Of a stretch of DNA of 42,315 bases, positions 15,891 to 26,905 are shown piece by piece (positions within the stretch are counted from its first letter, which is position 1; each line of letters opens with the position of its first letter). The notes beneath the pieces were generated by a model, which was given only the letters and a program-made list of their open reading frames with translations, was not told the origin of the DNA and did no database searches. The translations under genes were made by a program, and so were the position numbers. The stretch comes from Hyphomicrobiales bacterium (lineage in GTDB: Bacteria > Pseudomonadota > Alphaproteobacteria > Rhizobiales > Xanthobacteraceae), in assembly GCA_013911975.1 (NCBI GenBank), contig JACESF010000033.1, positions 1-42,315 of the forward strand, in the 5' to 3' direction.

Positions 15891-16692
15891 CGCCGCTCGC
15901 TCCCACGATGGCCGCCGCCGCGGCGGACCTGTTGGCCTTCGGCGCGCCCCGCCGGGCGCGGGCGCCCACGGGCTTCGGCCCGAACACGATCAGCAGCCGC
16001 CCCAGAACCAGCCCGAGCAGCAGATAAAGCACCGTGCCCACCGCGAACGCCTCGAAGGCATGGGCGTTGTAGCTCTCCACCTGACGCACCTGGTAGGTCA
16101 GCTCGGCGAGGCTGATGGCGCTCGCCAGGGACGAGAGCTTCATCAGGTTGAGATATTGCGTCACCAGCGGCTGCCAGGAATTGGCCAGCGCCTGGGGCAG
16201 CAGCACGAAGCGCAGCGTCTCCCAATGGCCGAACCCCTGGGACAGCGCCGCCTCCCTCTGGCCGCGCGGCATGGCGTTGAGCCCGGCCCGCAATTCTTCC
16301 GCCAGGAAAGCGGCGGTGAAGACGCCGAGGCCCCAGGCGGCGGCGATGAATTCCGGCGCCAGCAGCACATTGCCCACCGGCAGCACCGCCCATGGATGCT
16401 CCGCCGTGATGTAGTCGCGGACGGACCGGGGCAGCAGGTTGTAGGCGGCGAAGTACCAGAACAGGAACTGCACCAGGATGGGGGTGTTGCGGAACAGCTC
16501 CACCAGCGCGATGGCGAGGCCCCGCGCCGGCGCCAGGGGGGCGATGCGCAGGCCGAGCAGAAGCACCGCGAGCACGGTGGCGAGCAGCGCCCCGACGACG
16601 GTCACATAGATCGTCATCAGGAAGCCGGAGAGCAGCCACTGGCCGGGCTGGCCGGTCAGCACGCCCGCGAAATCGAAGGTCACGCCGTTCAT
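15883..16692 (-). CDS. Polar amino acid ABC transporter permease (GltJ-like)
   Basis: A 269-aa HisQ/GltJ-type permease. Characteristic stretches are LLSGFLMTIYVTVVGALLAT, VELFRNTPILVQFLFWYFAA, ELRAGLNAMPRGQREAALSQ and VLLPQALANSWQPLVTQYLN, with a basic, Ala-rich C-terminal tail. The start at 16692 overlaps the stop of the truncated ATPase gene (ATGA), so its translation was originally coupled to that gene. Loss of the ATPase 5' end probably also removed the native promoter, so expression is in doubt although the frame is intact. Confidence 0.92.
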   Translation of the reverse strand: MNGVTFDFAGVLTGQPGQWLLSGFLMTIYVTVVGALLATVLAVLLLGLRIAPLAPARGLAIALVELFRNTPILVQFLFWYFAAYNLLPRSVRDYITAEHPWAVLPVGNVLLAPEFIAAAWGLGVFTAAFLAEELRAGLNAMPRGQREAALSQGFGHWETLRFVLLPQALANSWQPLVTQYLNLMKLSSLASAISLAELTYQVRQVESYNAHAFEAFAVGTVLYLLLGLVLGRLLIVFGPKPVGARARRGAPKANRSAAAAAIVGASGDA

Positions 16693-17244
16693 GACGCCTC
16701 CGCCGCGCTCAGGGGGGACAGCACCTGCTGGAGGAAGCGGCGGGTGCGGGGATGGGTGGGCGCGGAGAAGAACTTCTCCGGCGTCTCCAGCTCCAGGATG
16801 GTGCCGCCGTCGATGAACGCGACCCGGTCGGCCACCTCGCGGGCGAACGCCATCTCGTGGGTGACGACGAGGATGGTGATGCCCGCCTTCGGCAATTCCC
16901 GGATCACCGCGAGCACCTCGCCGATCATCTCGGGGTCGAGGGCGGAGGTGGGCTCGTCGAACAGAACGATCTTGGGATCGGTGGCGAGCGCCCGGGCGAT
17001 GGCGACGCGCTGCTGCTGGCCGCCGGAGAGCTGGGAGGGGAAATGGCCCGCCTTGTCGGCGAGCCCCACCCGGTCCAGCAGGTCCCGCGCCCGCGCCTCG
17101 GCCTTGGCGCGGGGCACGCCGCGCACCTTGCGCAGCGCCAGCGAGACATTGTCCAGCGCGTTCAGGTGCCCATAGAGGTTGAACTGCTGGAAGACGAAGC
17201 CGATGTCGCTGCGCAGCCGGCGCAGGTCCCGCCCGCCGAAGGAG
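16689..17244 (-). pseudogene. Amino acid ABC transporter ATPase, 5'-truncated
   Basis: The C-terminal ~185 codons of a GlnQ/GltL-type ATPase are intact: the Q-loop region SDIGFVFQQFNLYGHLNALD, signature LSGGQQQRVAIARALA, Walker B IVLFDEPTSALDPE and VVTHEMAFAREVADRV. Upstream, the frame reads SFGGRDLRRLR, then meets a TGA at 17247-17249. Homology ends at 17244, where an unrelated sequence starting TGTCAAGC begins. The first ~55-60 residues, including Walker A (GxxGxGKS/T), are missing, and no such motif appears in any frame up to 17620. An internal GTG at 17126 could give a fragment, but it would lack Walker A and the Q-loop. I call it a pseudogene created by insertion or deletion at 17245. 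Confidence 0.88.
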
Positions 17245-17470
17245 TGTCAAGCGCCTTCTGCTGCGGCGCACCAGCTTTTGGGAGGTATGCTGCCCCTCCC
17301 CGTTGGGAATGGCGGGTTTGGGCGGATTGTCTGGGAGAACGGCGGCCGCTCGGACTTGCCCACAGGCTACCCACAGGGGCCGGGGCGGGCGGAACGACTC
17401 GGGTTGCTGCATTTGCCCCGTCGTCACCGCATGAAGCCAGCCTGGAGCCGCTCTTTTTTGCGGCTTGACT
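17245..17470. mobile_element. Possible insertion-sequence remnant or MITE
   Basis: A ~226-bp non-coding segment replaces the 5' part of the ATPase gene. It begins T-GTCAAGC and ends GCTTGAC-T, giving a 7-bp terminal inverted repeat. The interior has no gene but does have a repeated CCCACAGG-like motif (TTGCCCACAGGC and CTACCCACAGGG, 17357-17377) and runs such as GCTTTTGGGAGGTATGCTGC. IS21-like elements start with TG and can have ends of this sort, but I cannot assign a family. No target duplication is visible. The right boundary is much less certain than the left. Confidence 0.45.
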
Positions 17471-17571
17471 CCCTCGGACTCTAGACAGGAAGGCCCCGAT
17501 TCGATTCAAATCGAACACGATTCGGAGAGATGCGGCACGTCCCTCCCAGTCAATTTCGAGGACGTTGAGTC
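17467..17571. promoter_or_regulatory. Cluster of GANTC (CcrM) sites with a dyad before the PleC-like gene
   Basis: Six GANTC sites occur in 105 bp: 17467, 17477, 17498, 17503, 17519 and 17567 (another at 17396). Two of them lie at a 16-bp dyad, TTCGATT-CA-AATCGAA (17500-17515). CcrM methylates GANTC and controls cell-cycle promoters in alphaproteobacteria. The segment directly precedes a PleC/DivJ-family kinase. A methylation-sensitive promoter is inferred. Confidence 0.5.
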
Positions 17572-17619
17572 GGGGAAGCGGGGCCGCTTCGCCGACCGGG
17601 ACACCGGAGGAGACCGGCG

Positions 17620-19938
<2,319 letters not shown>

Positions 19939-19948
19939 GAACCCGCCG

Positions 19949-22930
19949 CTACGCCCCCAGAACCCGCATGAAGATCTCCCGCACCTTGGCCTGCATCTCG
20001 CCGAGATAGGCGTCGAGGGTGGGGAAGTCCGGCATCTGGCCGGCGCGGGCAAGAAGGGCGCGCAGCGCGGGGCTTACGTCGCCGGACAAAGCGTGGGTAT
20101 CCAGGGACAGGCGCAGGATCTGGGTGAGGTCCTGGTAGAGCGCGCAGGCCTTCGCGAGGGTCTCGATGTCCTCGGCCGGAAGCAGGTTCAGCCAGCCGGC
20201 GACCGCCAGGATGCGGGCCGTGGAGGTGTCCACCAGCTCGGGATGCCGCGCCCCGGATACCAGCACGAGATATTGGGCGAGGAATTCCACATCCACCTGA
20301 CCGCCGGCCGCGTGCTTGAGGTTCCAGCGCTTGTCCTCGCCCTTCTCGGCGGCGATGGACTGGCGCATGTCGAGGATGTCGCCGGCGATGCGGCGCGGGT
20401 CGCGCGGGCGGGCCAGCACCTTGCCGATCACCTCTTCCACGCGGCGGCCGAAGGCCGGGCTGGCGGCGATGACACGGGCGCGGGTGAGCGCCATGTGCTC
20501 CCAGGTCCAGGCTTCCTCCAGCTGGTAGGCCTCGAAGGAGGACAGGCGCGTGGCGACGGGACCGGCGCGGCCCGAGGGACGCAGCCGCAAATCCACGTCA
20601 TAGAGCTTGCCGGCATTGGTGAGGCTGGTGAGCGCCGTGACGAGGCGCTGGGTGAAGCGGGCGAAATACTGCGCGCCGGTGAGCGGCCGGGGGCCGTCCG
20701 AGGCGAGATCCGCGTCCGGGTCGTGGTCGTAGAGGACGATGAGGTCGAGGTCAGACCCGGCGGTCATCTCCCGCCCGCCCAGCTTGCCCATGGCGAGCAC
20801 CGCCGTCTCGGCACCCGCAATGCGCCCGTGGGCTTCCTCGAAGCGCGCCCGGACCCGCTTGTGCAGCGCCCGGATAATGACTTCCGCAAGCGTCGCATAG
20901 GCTTCGCCCGCCCGCTCGGCCGCAAGCGTTCCGGACACCACCCGCACGCCAATCAGCACATGCTGCTCCTGGCGGAAGCGGCGGGCACGGTCGAGCTGGT
21001 CCTCGTCGCTCTCCGCCGCGTCCAGCAGATCCTCCAGGCGCCGTTCCAGGGTCGGCCCGTCGGGCAGTACGTCGAAGAAGGCGGGGTCCAGCAGCGCGTC
21101 GAACAGGGAGGGGCGCCGGGCCAAGGTCTCGCGCACGCGGGGCGCGGCGGAGAGGACCGTCGTCAGCAGGCGGACGAGGTCGGGATGGCGATGGAGCGCG
21201 GTGAGGATCTGCGGGCCGGAGAGGTCCGTCAGGAACGCATCCATGGCGAACAGCGCGCCGTCGGGATCGCCGCCGCGCGAGAATTGCTCAAGGATGAGGG
21301 GGATGAGAATCTGGAGGCTGTCCAGGGCCGCTTGGGTGCGCAGCACGCGGGGCTTGCCCGCCAGCCAGCCGCGCACGATGGCGCTGACGCCCGGCGGATC
21401 GCGGAAGCCGAGCCGCGCCAGTTCGGCGACGGTGGCCTTGTCGTCCTGGTCCGGGGGGAAGAGGAGATGCCCGTCGAGGGCGCAGGGTGGCGGGCTGTCC
21501 TCGAACAATTGCGCGTAATGGTGCTGCACCCGCTGGAGATGCTCCACCAGAGCCGCCGCGAAGCTGTCGCGGTCGGCATAGCCCATGAAGCGCGCGAACT
21601 GCGCCAGGGCCTCGCGCTGCTCCGGCAAGGTGTGGGTCTGCGCGTCCGCCACCATCTGGATGCGGTGCTCGACCCGGCGCAGGAACACATAGGCGGCAGC
21701 CAGCTCGTCGCGCACCTCGGAGGCGATCCACCGGTCGCGCACCAGCGCATCGAGGGCGCTCAACGTGCGCGGGGAGCGCAAATTGGCATCCCGCCCGCCC
21801 GCGATGAGCTGCTGTGTCTGGACGAAGAATTCCACCTCGCGGATGCCGCCGCGCCCGAGCTTCACGTTGTGGCCTTCCACCGCCACCACGTCGTGGCCGC
21901 GGAAGGCATGGATCTCGCGCTTCATGGCATGGACATCGGCGATGGCCTGATAGTCCATGATGCGGCGCCAGACGAAGGGCGCGAGCTCCGACAGGAACAC
22001 GCGCCCCACCTCCAGATCGCCCGCCACCGGGCGCGCCTTGATATAGGCGGCGCGCTCCCAGGTGGCGCCCTCGCGCTCGTAATAGTCGAGGGCAGCGATG
22101 GTGGAGAGGGCGACCTGCGTGGAGCCCGGATCGGGACGCAGGCGCAGGTCCACCCGCAACACATAGCCGTCCGCCGTGCGCTCCTGGAGCATGCGCACCA
22201 GGGACTTGGTGAGCCGCACGAAGAAGGGCGACGGCTCGACACCCTCCGCCAGCGGCGCCACGTCGCGGTCATAGACCACGATCAGGTCCACGTCGGAGGA
22301 ATAGTTCAGCTCGCGCGCGCCGTGCTTGCCCATGGCGATGACGGCAAGGCCCGAGCTGCGCGCGATGTCCGCCGGGTCCGGCGGCAGAAGCTTGCCCGCC
22401 TCGGCCGCCTGCCGCAGCAGGAAGTCCACCGCGCCGGCCACCGCATGGTCCGCCACGTCCGCCAGCGCCCGTGTAACGTCGGTAAGGTCCAGCGCGCCGC
22501 CGATGTCGGCCAGCGCGATCACCAGGGCCGCCTCGGCCCGCATGCGGCGCAGCGCCGCCATGGCCACCGCCTCGTCGCGCGTGGCCTCAAGCGCGGTGGT
22601 ACAGGTTTCGATCAACTCCCGCACGCGCTGCAGCGGCTCTGCGCGCAGGGCGCGCTCCAGCCGGGCGGGCTGAAATCGGATCAACTCCAGGAGGAAGGGA
22701 GAGCTTTCCGCCACCCCGAGCAGAACCTGCCGGGCGAGCGGGTGGGCGGACAACGTGGCCTCGACCTGCACCCGCGCAGCGGAATCCAGCGTTTCCAAGG
22801 CACCGTCGAGCCGCGCGGCCGCGACGTCCGGAGCGGTGACGACGGGGGCTTCCCGCATCAGGGATGCGAGGCCGTCGCGAACCAGGAGATCGGGATCGGT
22901 CGGTGCGGGCATTGCCTCATCTAAAGGCAC
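19949..22930 (-). CDS. glnE: Bifunctional glutamine synthetase adenylyltransferase/deadenylylase
   Basis: A 993-aa cytoplasmic enzyme that adenylylates and deadenylylates glutamine synthetase in response to PII and glutamine. Both nucleotidyltransferase domains are visible. The N-terminal deadenylylase has GARELNYSSDVDLIVVYDRD (~residue 205-224) and the C-terminal adenylylase has GGREMTAGSDLDLIVLYDHD (~residue 715-735). The glutamate-rich linkers such as KLGRGGIREVEFFVQ are typical. The length fits the family. I chose the GTG at 22930, which has an AAGGGGG site 8 bases upstream and lies 12 bases after the stop of the histidine kinase. An ATG at 22912 is an alternative. It is the last gene of a regulator-kinase-glnE unit. 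Confidence 0.96.
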   Translation of the reverse strand: MPLDEAMPAPTDPDLLVRDGLASLMREAPVVTAPDVAAARLDGALETLDSAARVQVEATLSAHPLARQVLLGVAESSPFLLELIRFQPARLERALRAEPLQRVRELIETCTTALEATRDEAVAMAALRRMRAEAALVIALADIGGALDLTDVTRALADVADHAVAGAVDFLLRQAAEAGKLLPPDPADIARSSGLAVIAMGKHGARELNYSSDVDLIVVYDRDVAPLAEGVEPSPFFVRLTKSLVRMLQERTADGYVLRVDLRLRPDPGSTQVALSTIAALDYYEREGATWERAAYIKARPVAGDLEVGRVFLSELAPFVWRRIMDYQAIADVHAMKREIHAFRGHDVVAVEGHNVKLGRGGIREVEFFVQTQQLIAGGRDANLRSPRTLSALDALVRDRWIASEVRDELAAAYVFLRRVEHRIQMVADAQTHTLPEQREALAQFARFMGYADRDSFAAALVEHLQRVQHHYAQLFEDSPPPCALDGHLLFPPDQDDKATVAELARLGFRDPPGVSAIVRGWLAGKPRVLRTQAALDSLQILIPLILEQFSRGGDPDGALFAMDAFLTDLSGPQILTALHRHPDLVRLLTTVLSAAPRVRETLARRPSLFDALLDPAFFDVLPDGPTLERRLEDLLDAAESDEDQLDRARRFRQEQHVLIGVRVVSGTLAAERAGEAYATLAEVIIRALHKRVRARFEEAHGRIAGAETAVLAMGKLGGREMTAGSDLDLIVLYDHDPDADLASDGPRPLTGAQYFARFTQRLVTALTSLTNAGKLYDVDLRLRPSGRAGPVATRLSSFEAYQLEEAWTWEHMALTRARVIAASPAFGRRVEEVIGKVLARPRDPRRIAGDILDMRQSIAAEKGEDKRWNLKHAAGGQVDVEFLAQYLVLVSGARHPELVDTSTARILAVAGWLNLLPAEDIETLAKACALYQDLTQILRLSLDTHALSGDVSPALRALLARAGQMPDFPTLDAYLGEMQAKVREIFMRVLGA

Positions 22931-22942
22931 GAGCGCGCCCCC

Positions 22943-24352
22943 TTACGCAAGCCCTTCGGGCGGAAGCGCAGGCAGGCGCAACGTCACCTTGAGGCCCGGC
23001 GCCGCGTCCGAAAAGGCGAGCGCGCCGCCGTGAAGGCGCGCCACGGCCGCCACCAGCGAGAGGCCGAGGCCCGATCCGGGACGGCTGCGGGAGGCATCGA
23101 GCCGCACGAAGCGCTCGACCACACGGTCCCGATCCTTCTCCGGAATGCCTTCCCCGCTGTCGCTGACATCGAGCAACGCCTCGCCGCCCTCCCGGTGCAG
23201 GCGCACGCGGATATGCCCTCGGGCGCCGTCCGCCGGGCGGCCATATTTGATGGCGTTGTCCACGAGATTCGCCAGCGCCTGGGCCAGCAGCTCGCGCACC
23301 CCGTGCACCTGCACCTTCTCGGCCTCCACCGTGAGGTCCAGCCCCTGCTCGTCGGCGAGGGGCTCGTAAAGCTCCGCCACGTTCTCGGCGATGGCGGCGA
23401 GGTCCACCGGCACCATGGTATCGCGCGCCTGCCCCGCCTCGGCGCGGGCGATCATGAGCAGCGCGTCGAAGGTGCGGATGAGGTTCTCGCTCTCCTCGAT
23501 GGTGGTTTCCAGAGCTGCCCGGTACTGGGCTTCTCCGGACGCGCCGCGCAACGCCTCCTCCGCGCGGTTGCGCAAGCGTGTGAGCGGCGTCTTCAGGTCG
23601 TGGGCAATGTTGTCGGAGACTTCCTTCAGCCCGATCATGAGCGCCTCGATGCGTTCCAGCATGGCGTTCAGCGAGTGGGCGAGCCGGTCGAACTCGTCAT
23701 CCGTGCCGTCCACCGTGAGGCGGCCGCCCAGATTGCCCGCCATGATGACCTCGGACGTGGCGGTCATGGAATCGATGCGCTTCAGCACCCGCCGCGTGAC
23801 GAAGAAGCCACCCAGCAGGCCGAGCACGAGAATGAGCAGCAGCGCGCCCTGGGCGGGGCGCACCACCATCTGGCGCACGGTGTCGCGCTCCTCCACGTCG
23901 CGGCCCACCAGCAGGCGGTAGCCGCCGGGCAGCATGAAGACCTCGACGAAAGCAAGGTTCTCCTTGGCGCCGGCCTCCTCGGAACGGCGGTAGAAGGTGA
24001 AGCGCGTGCCCGCCGATTCCAGCAGCCCGAGGGGCAGGTCGGAGACGTTGGAGGCGATCACCTCGCCGTTGAAATTGGTGAGCAGGTAGATGGACGAGCC
24101 GGGACGGCGGGTCCGGCGGTCGATGGCGAAGACCAGCCGCTGGATGCCGCCCATGCGGTACTGCTCGGCGAGGAAGCGCACCTCCCCCGCCACGTTCTCC
24201 GCCACCTGCGTCTCGATCAGCTGGCGGGTATGCCACGCCACATATCCGATCATGAACAGCGCGAAGACCGCGAACACCACGAGGTAGACGGCCAGCAGCT
24301 TGAAGGCGGTGGTGCGGATAAGGCGCGAGAGGCCGCGCGGCAGGAGCCTCAT
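22943..24352 (-). CDS. Two-component sensor histidine kinase (degP-glnE locus)
   Basis: A 469-aa inner-membrane kinase. TM1 is at ~17-39, a ~125-residue periplasmic sensor follows, and TM2 is at ~168-187. A HAMP region comes next, then HisKA with the phosphoacceptor H251 in VSDNIAHDLKTPLTRLRNRA, and an HATPase with ALANLVDNAIKYG, DSGEGIPEKD and GSGLGLSLVAAVARLHGG. It is encoded 28 bases after the response regulator, certainly its partner, and just before glnE. degP lies upstream on the same strand, so an envelope-stress stimulus is plausible by analogy with Cpx systems, but the periplasmic domain is not one I recognise. Confidence 0.93.
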   Translation of the reverse strand: MRLLPRGLSRLIRTTAFKLLAVYLVVFAVFALFMIGYVAWHTRQLIETQVAENVAGEVRFLAEQYRMGGIQRLVFAIDRRTRRPGSSIYLLTNFNGEVIASNVSDLPLGLLESAGTRFTFYRRSEEAGAKENLAFVEVFMLPGGYRLLVGRDVEERDTVRQMVVRPAQGALLLILVLGLLGGFFVTRRVLKRIDSMTATSEVIMAGNLGGRLTVDGTDDEFDRLAHSLNAMLERIEALMIGLKEVSDNIAHDLKTPLTRLRNRAEEALRGASGEAQYRAALETTIEESENLIRTFDALLMIARAEAGQARDTMVPVDLAAIAENVAELYEPLADEQGLDLTVEAEKVQVHGVRELLAQALANLVDNAIKYGRPADGARGHIRVRLHREGGEALLDVSDSGEGIPEKDRDRVVERFVRLDASRSRPGSGLGLSLVAAVARLHGGALAFSDAAPGLKVTLRLPALPPEGLA

Positions 24353-24380
24353 GGCGCCCCCCGCCCGCCGGTGTGCGGGC

Positions 24381-25061
24381 TCACTTCAGACCTTCGCGGA
24401 CCATATAACCGGCCCCGCGCACGGTGTGGATGAGGGGGACGTCGAAGCCCTTGTCGATCTTGGAGCGCAGCCGCGAGACGTGCACGTCGATGACGTTGGT
24501 CTGGGGGTCGAAATGATAGTCCCAGACATTCTCCAGCAGCATGGTGCGCGTCACCACCTGCCCCGCATGGCGCATGAGATATTCCAGCAGGCGGAACTCG
24601 CGCGGCTGGAGCGGGATGTCCTTTCCCGCGCGGCTCACCCGGTGGGCAAGGCGGTCCAGCTCCAGGTCCGCCACCTTGTACAGGGTCTCGCTGGCGGGGA
24701 TGCCGCTGCGGCGGGAGAGCGCCTCGACGCGCGCCAGAAGCTCGGTGAAGGCATAGGGCTTGGGCAGGTAGTCGTCGCCGCCGGCGCGCAGCCCGACCAC
24801 CCGGTCGTCCACCTGGCCGAGGGCGGAAAGGATCAGAACCGGCGTCGCCTCCCCGCGCTGGCGCAGCTCGGAGACGACGGAAAGCCCGTCGCGGCGCGGC
24901 AGCATGCGGTCCACCACCAGCACGTCGTAGTGCCCATCGAGCGCGAGGGCGAGCCCCTCCTCGCCGTCGGCCGCGTGGTCCACCACGTGGCCCGCCTCGC
25001 GGAAGGCCTTGCGCAGGTAGTCGGCCGCGTCCCGGTCATCCTCGATCAGGAGAAGGCGCAT
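24381..25061 (-). CDS. OmpR-family response regulator (degP-glnE locus)
   Basis: A 226-aa DNA-binding regulator. The receiver domain has the acidic pair D8/D9 (LLIEDDRDAADYL), the phosphorylation site D51 (VLVVDRMLPRRDG) and the ALGQVDDRVVGLRAGGDDYL stretch. The winged-helix output domain includes REFRLLEYLMRHAGQVVTR and TNVIDVHVSRLRSKID. I prefer the ATG at 25061, which starts directly at MRLLLIEDD as in relatives; an ATG 12 codons upstream is in frame. The cognate kinase follows at 28 bases. Paired ATTAC repeats upstream of degP are candidate binding sites. Confidence 0.94.
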   Translation of the reverse strand: MRLLLIEDDRDAADYLRKAFREAGHVVDHAADGEEGLALALDGHYDVLVVDRMLPRRDGLSVVSELRQRGEATPVLILSALGQVDDRVVGLRAGGDDYLPKPYAFTELLARVEALSRRSGIPASETLYKVADLELDRLAHRVSRAGKDIPLQPREFRLLEYLMRHAGQVVTRTMLLENVWDYHFDPQTNVIDVHVSRLRSKIDKGFDVPLIHTVRGAGYMVREGLK

Positions 25062-25232
25062 GGCGAAGCAATCGTCCGAAGTTTGAATCAGCGTCATGCT
25101 TCCATATCCCGTGCCGGGCCGCCAGACGAGGCGGCGAAATGCCGATGGCGATGCGGGAGCCGGGAAACCGGCCCGGAAACGGACGCGGCGCGGTCGGCCG
25201 GTGGCCTTCCGCGCCGCATCCCCTCGTATTTC

Positions 25233-25265
25233 GGCTCGGCGCCCTCCCCCGATCGGCGCCGAGCC
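25233..25265 (-). terminator. Long hairpin downstream of degP
   Basis: GGCTCGGCGCC, an 11-nt loop, GGCGCCGAGCC: a perfect 11-bp stem starting 9 bases past the degP stop. There is no T-run on the degP strand, so it may attenuate rather than terminate read-through into the regulator-kinase-glnE unit. Confidence 0.6.
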
Positions 25266-25274
25266 AAGCGGGCC

Positions 25275-26837
25275 TCAGCCCGCCTTGTCGGTGAGCGTGA
25301 CCGCGACGAAGCGGACACCCTGCTCACCTTTGACCCGCATGAGCACCGCCTTGCGGTTCTCAGCCTTCGCGGCGGCGAGGCCGTCGCTCACATCCTTGGC
25401 GCTCGACACGGCCTTGCCGCCCACGTCGAGGATCACGTCGCCCGAGCGGATGCCGCGCTGGGCGGCGGGGCCGTTGGGCTCCACCTCCACCACCACAACA
25501 CCTTCCTCGCCGGCGCCCTGCACCGACTTGGCCGGGGCGAGCTGGAGGCCGAGGCGCGGCACGCTGGTGCCCGCCGCGTCCTTCTCGGACACCGCTGCCT
25601 GCTTCTGCTCGTTGGGAAGCTGCTCCAGCTTCACGTCGAGATTCATGGGCTTGCCGTCGCGGATGACGGTGAGCGCCACGGTGGAGCCGGGCTTCATCAT
25701 GCCGATGCGGCGCGACAGGTCGCGGGCGTCCTTCACGGTCTCGCCGTTCACCTTGGAGACCACGTCGCCGCTCTTCAGGCCCGCCTTGGCGGCGGGGGTG
25801 TCGGCCTGCACCTGGGCCACCAGGGCGCCCTGGGGCTCGCTCAGGCCGAGGCCGGAGGCGAGGTCGTCGGTCACGGGCTGGATCTGCACGCCGATATAGC
25901 CGCGCGCCACCTTGCCGGTCTCGCGGAGCTGGTTCACCACCTGCTTCACGGTCTCGGAGGGAATGGCGAAGGCGATACCCACATTGCCGCCCGAGGGGGA
26001 CACGATGGCGGTGTTCATGCCGATGACTTCGCCGTTGAGGCCGAAGGTCGGGCCGCCGGAATTGCCCCGGTTCACCGCCGCGTCGATCTGGATGAAGTCG
26101 TCATAGGGGCCTGCGCCGATGTCGCGGCCACGGGCCGAGACGATGCCCGCGGTGACGGTGCCGCCGAGGCCGAACGGGTTGCCCACCGCGATCACCCAGT
26201 CGCCCACGCGCGGCGGGGCGTCGGAGAGCTTGACCCACGGCAGGTCGGTCTTGCCCTCGATCTTCAGCAGCGCCACGTCGGTGCGCGGATCGGTGCCGAT
26301 GACCTTGGCCACATAGTCCTTGCCGTCGGTGGTGGTGACGTCCACCTCGCTGGCGCCGTCCACCACGTGGTTGTTGGTCACCACATAGCCGTCTGCCGAG
26401 ATGATGAAGCCGGAGCCCTGGCCCACCACCTGGCGGCCGCCTTCACCGCCGCGCGGGCCGCGGGGCATCTGGCCGGGAGCGCCGGGGCCACCCGGGCCGC
26501 CGGGGCCGTTCTCGAAGCCGAAGCGGCGCAGGAACTTCTCGATCTGCGGCGGCACGTTCTCACCGAACAGGCCATCCTCCTTGGAGGCCATGTTGCGGGC
26601 GTTGACGTCCTTCTTGATCTTCACCGACACGACAGCCGGAGACACCTTCTCGACCACGTCGGCGAAGGAGTTCTGGCTGGACGACAGGTTGGTGGCGATC
26701 TGCGCCTGTGCGGGCGCGTTGAAGGGAGGAATGAACTGGCCGGCGATCGCGCCGGTCATGGCGAGACCGACCGCACCGGCAAGCAGGGCGGAACGGCGAC
26801 GGCGGACACGGGACGAGGGGGAGGTGAAACCGGTCAT
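25275..26837 (-). CDS. degP: Periplasmic serine protease/chaperone DegP (Do family)
   Basis: A 520-aa HtrA protease that degrades or refolds damaged envelope proteins. An N-terminal signal with arginine-rich start (residues 1-46, likely cleavage after APAQA) directs export. The catalytic triad is H157 (VTNNHVVDG), D187 (RTDVALLKI) and S260 (NRGNSGGPTF). A Gly/Pro-rich loop at about 111-133 replaces part of the LA loop. Two PDZ domains follow: ~300-395 (GYIGVQIQPV, AGLKSGDVVSKVNGE) and ~415-515 (RLGLQLAPAK, RGIRSGDVILDVGGK). It sits between the ccm operon and a two-component pair, all on one strand, as in rhizobial genomes. Confidence 0.96.
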   Translation of the reverse strand: MTGFTSPSSRVRRRRSALLAGAVGLAMTGAIAGQFIPPFNAPAQAQIATNLSSSQNSFADVVEKVSPAVVSVKIKKDVNARNMASKEDGLFGENVPPQIEKFLRRFGFENGPGGPGGPGAPGQMPRGPRGGEGGRQVVGQGSGFIISADGYVVTNNHVVDGASEVDVTTTDGKDYVAKVIGTDPRTDVALLKIEGKTDLPWVKLSDAPPRVGDWVIAVGNPFGLGGTVTAGIVSARGRDIGAGPYDDFIQIDAAVNRGNSGGPTFGLNGEVIGMNTAIVSPSGGNVGIAFAIPSETVKQVVNQLRETGKVARGYIGVQIQPVTDDLASGLGLSEPQGALVAQVQADTPAAKAGLKSGDVVSKVNGETVKDARDLSRRIGMMKPGSTVALTVIRDGKPMNLDVKLEQLPNEQKQAAVSEKDAAGTSVPRLGLQLAPAKSVQGAGEEGVVVVEVEPNGPAAQRGIRSGDVILDVGGKAVSSAKDVSDGLAAAKAENRKAVLMRVKGEQGVRFVAVTLTDKAG

Positions 26838-26905
26838 TGGTTCGTCGTCTCTCTAGGATTTTGCCCCACCATGGAGCAGCCTTGGAGACAGAGTATGAAC
26901 CGGAC

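Noticed and set aside
17126..17427. Frameshift in the ATPase gene instead of truncation
   Set aside because: If it were a frameshift the missing N-terminus with Walker A should appear in another frame upstream; no such motif is present in 17245-17620 on the minus strand.
20093..22924. Very long open frame on the plus strand opposite glnE (943 codons), and similar ones opposite pepN and degP
   Set aside because: High GC content creates long antisense frames with few stops; their protein sequences are low-complexity (His/Arg/Gly/Ala-rich), lack domains, and the sense genes carry clear conserved motifs.
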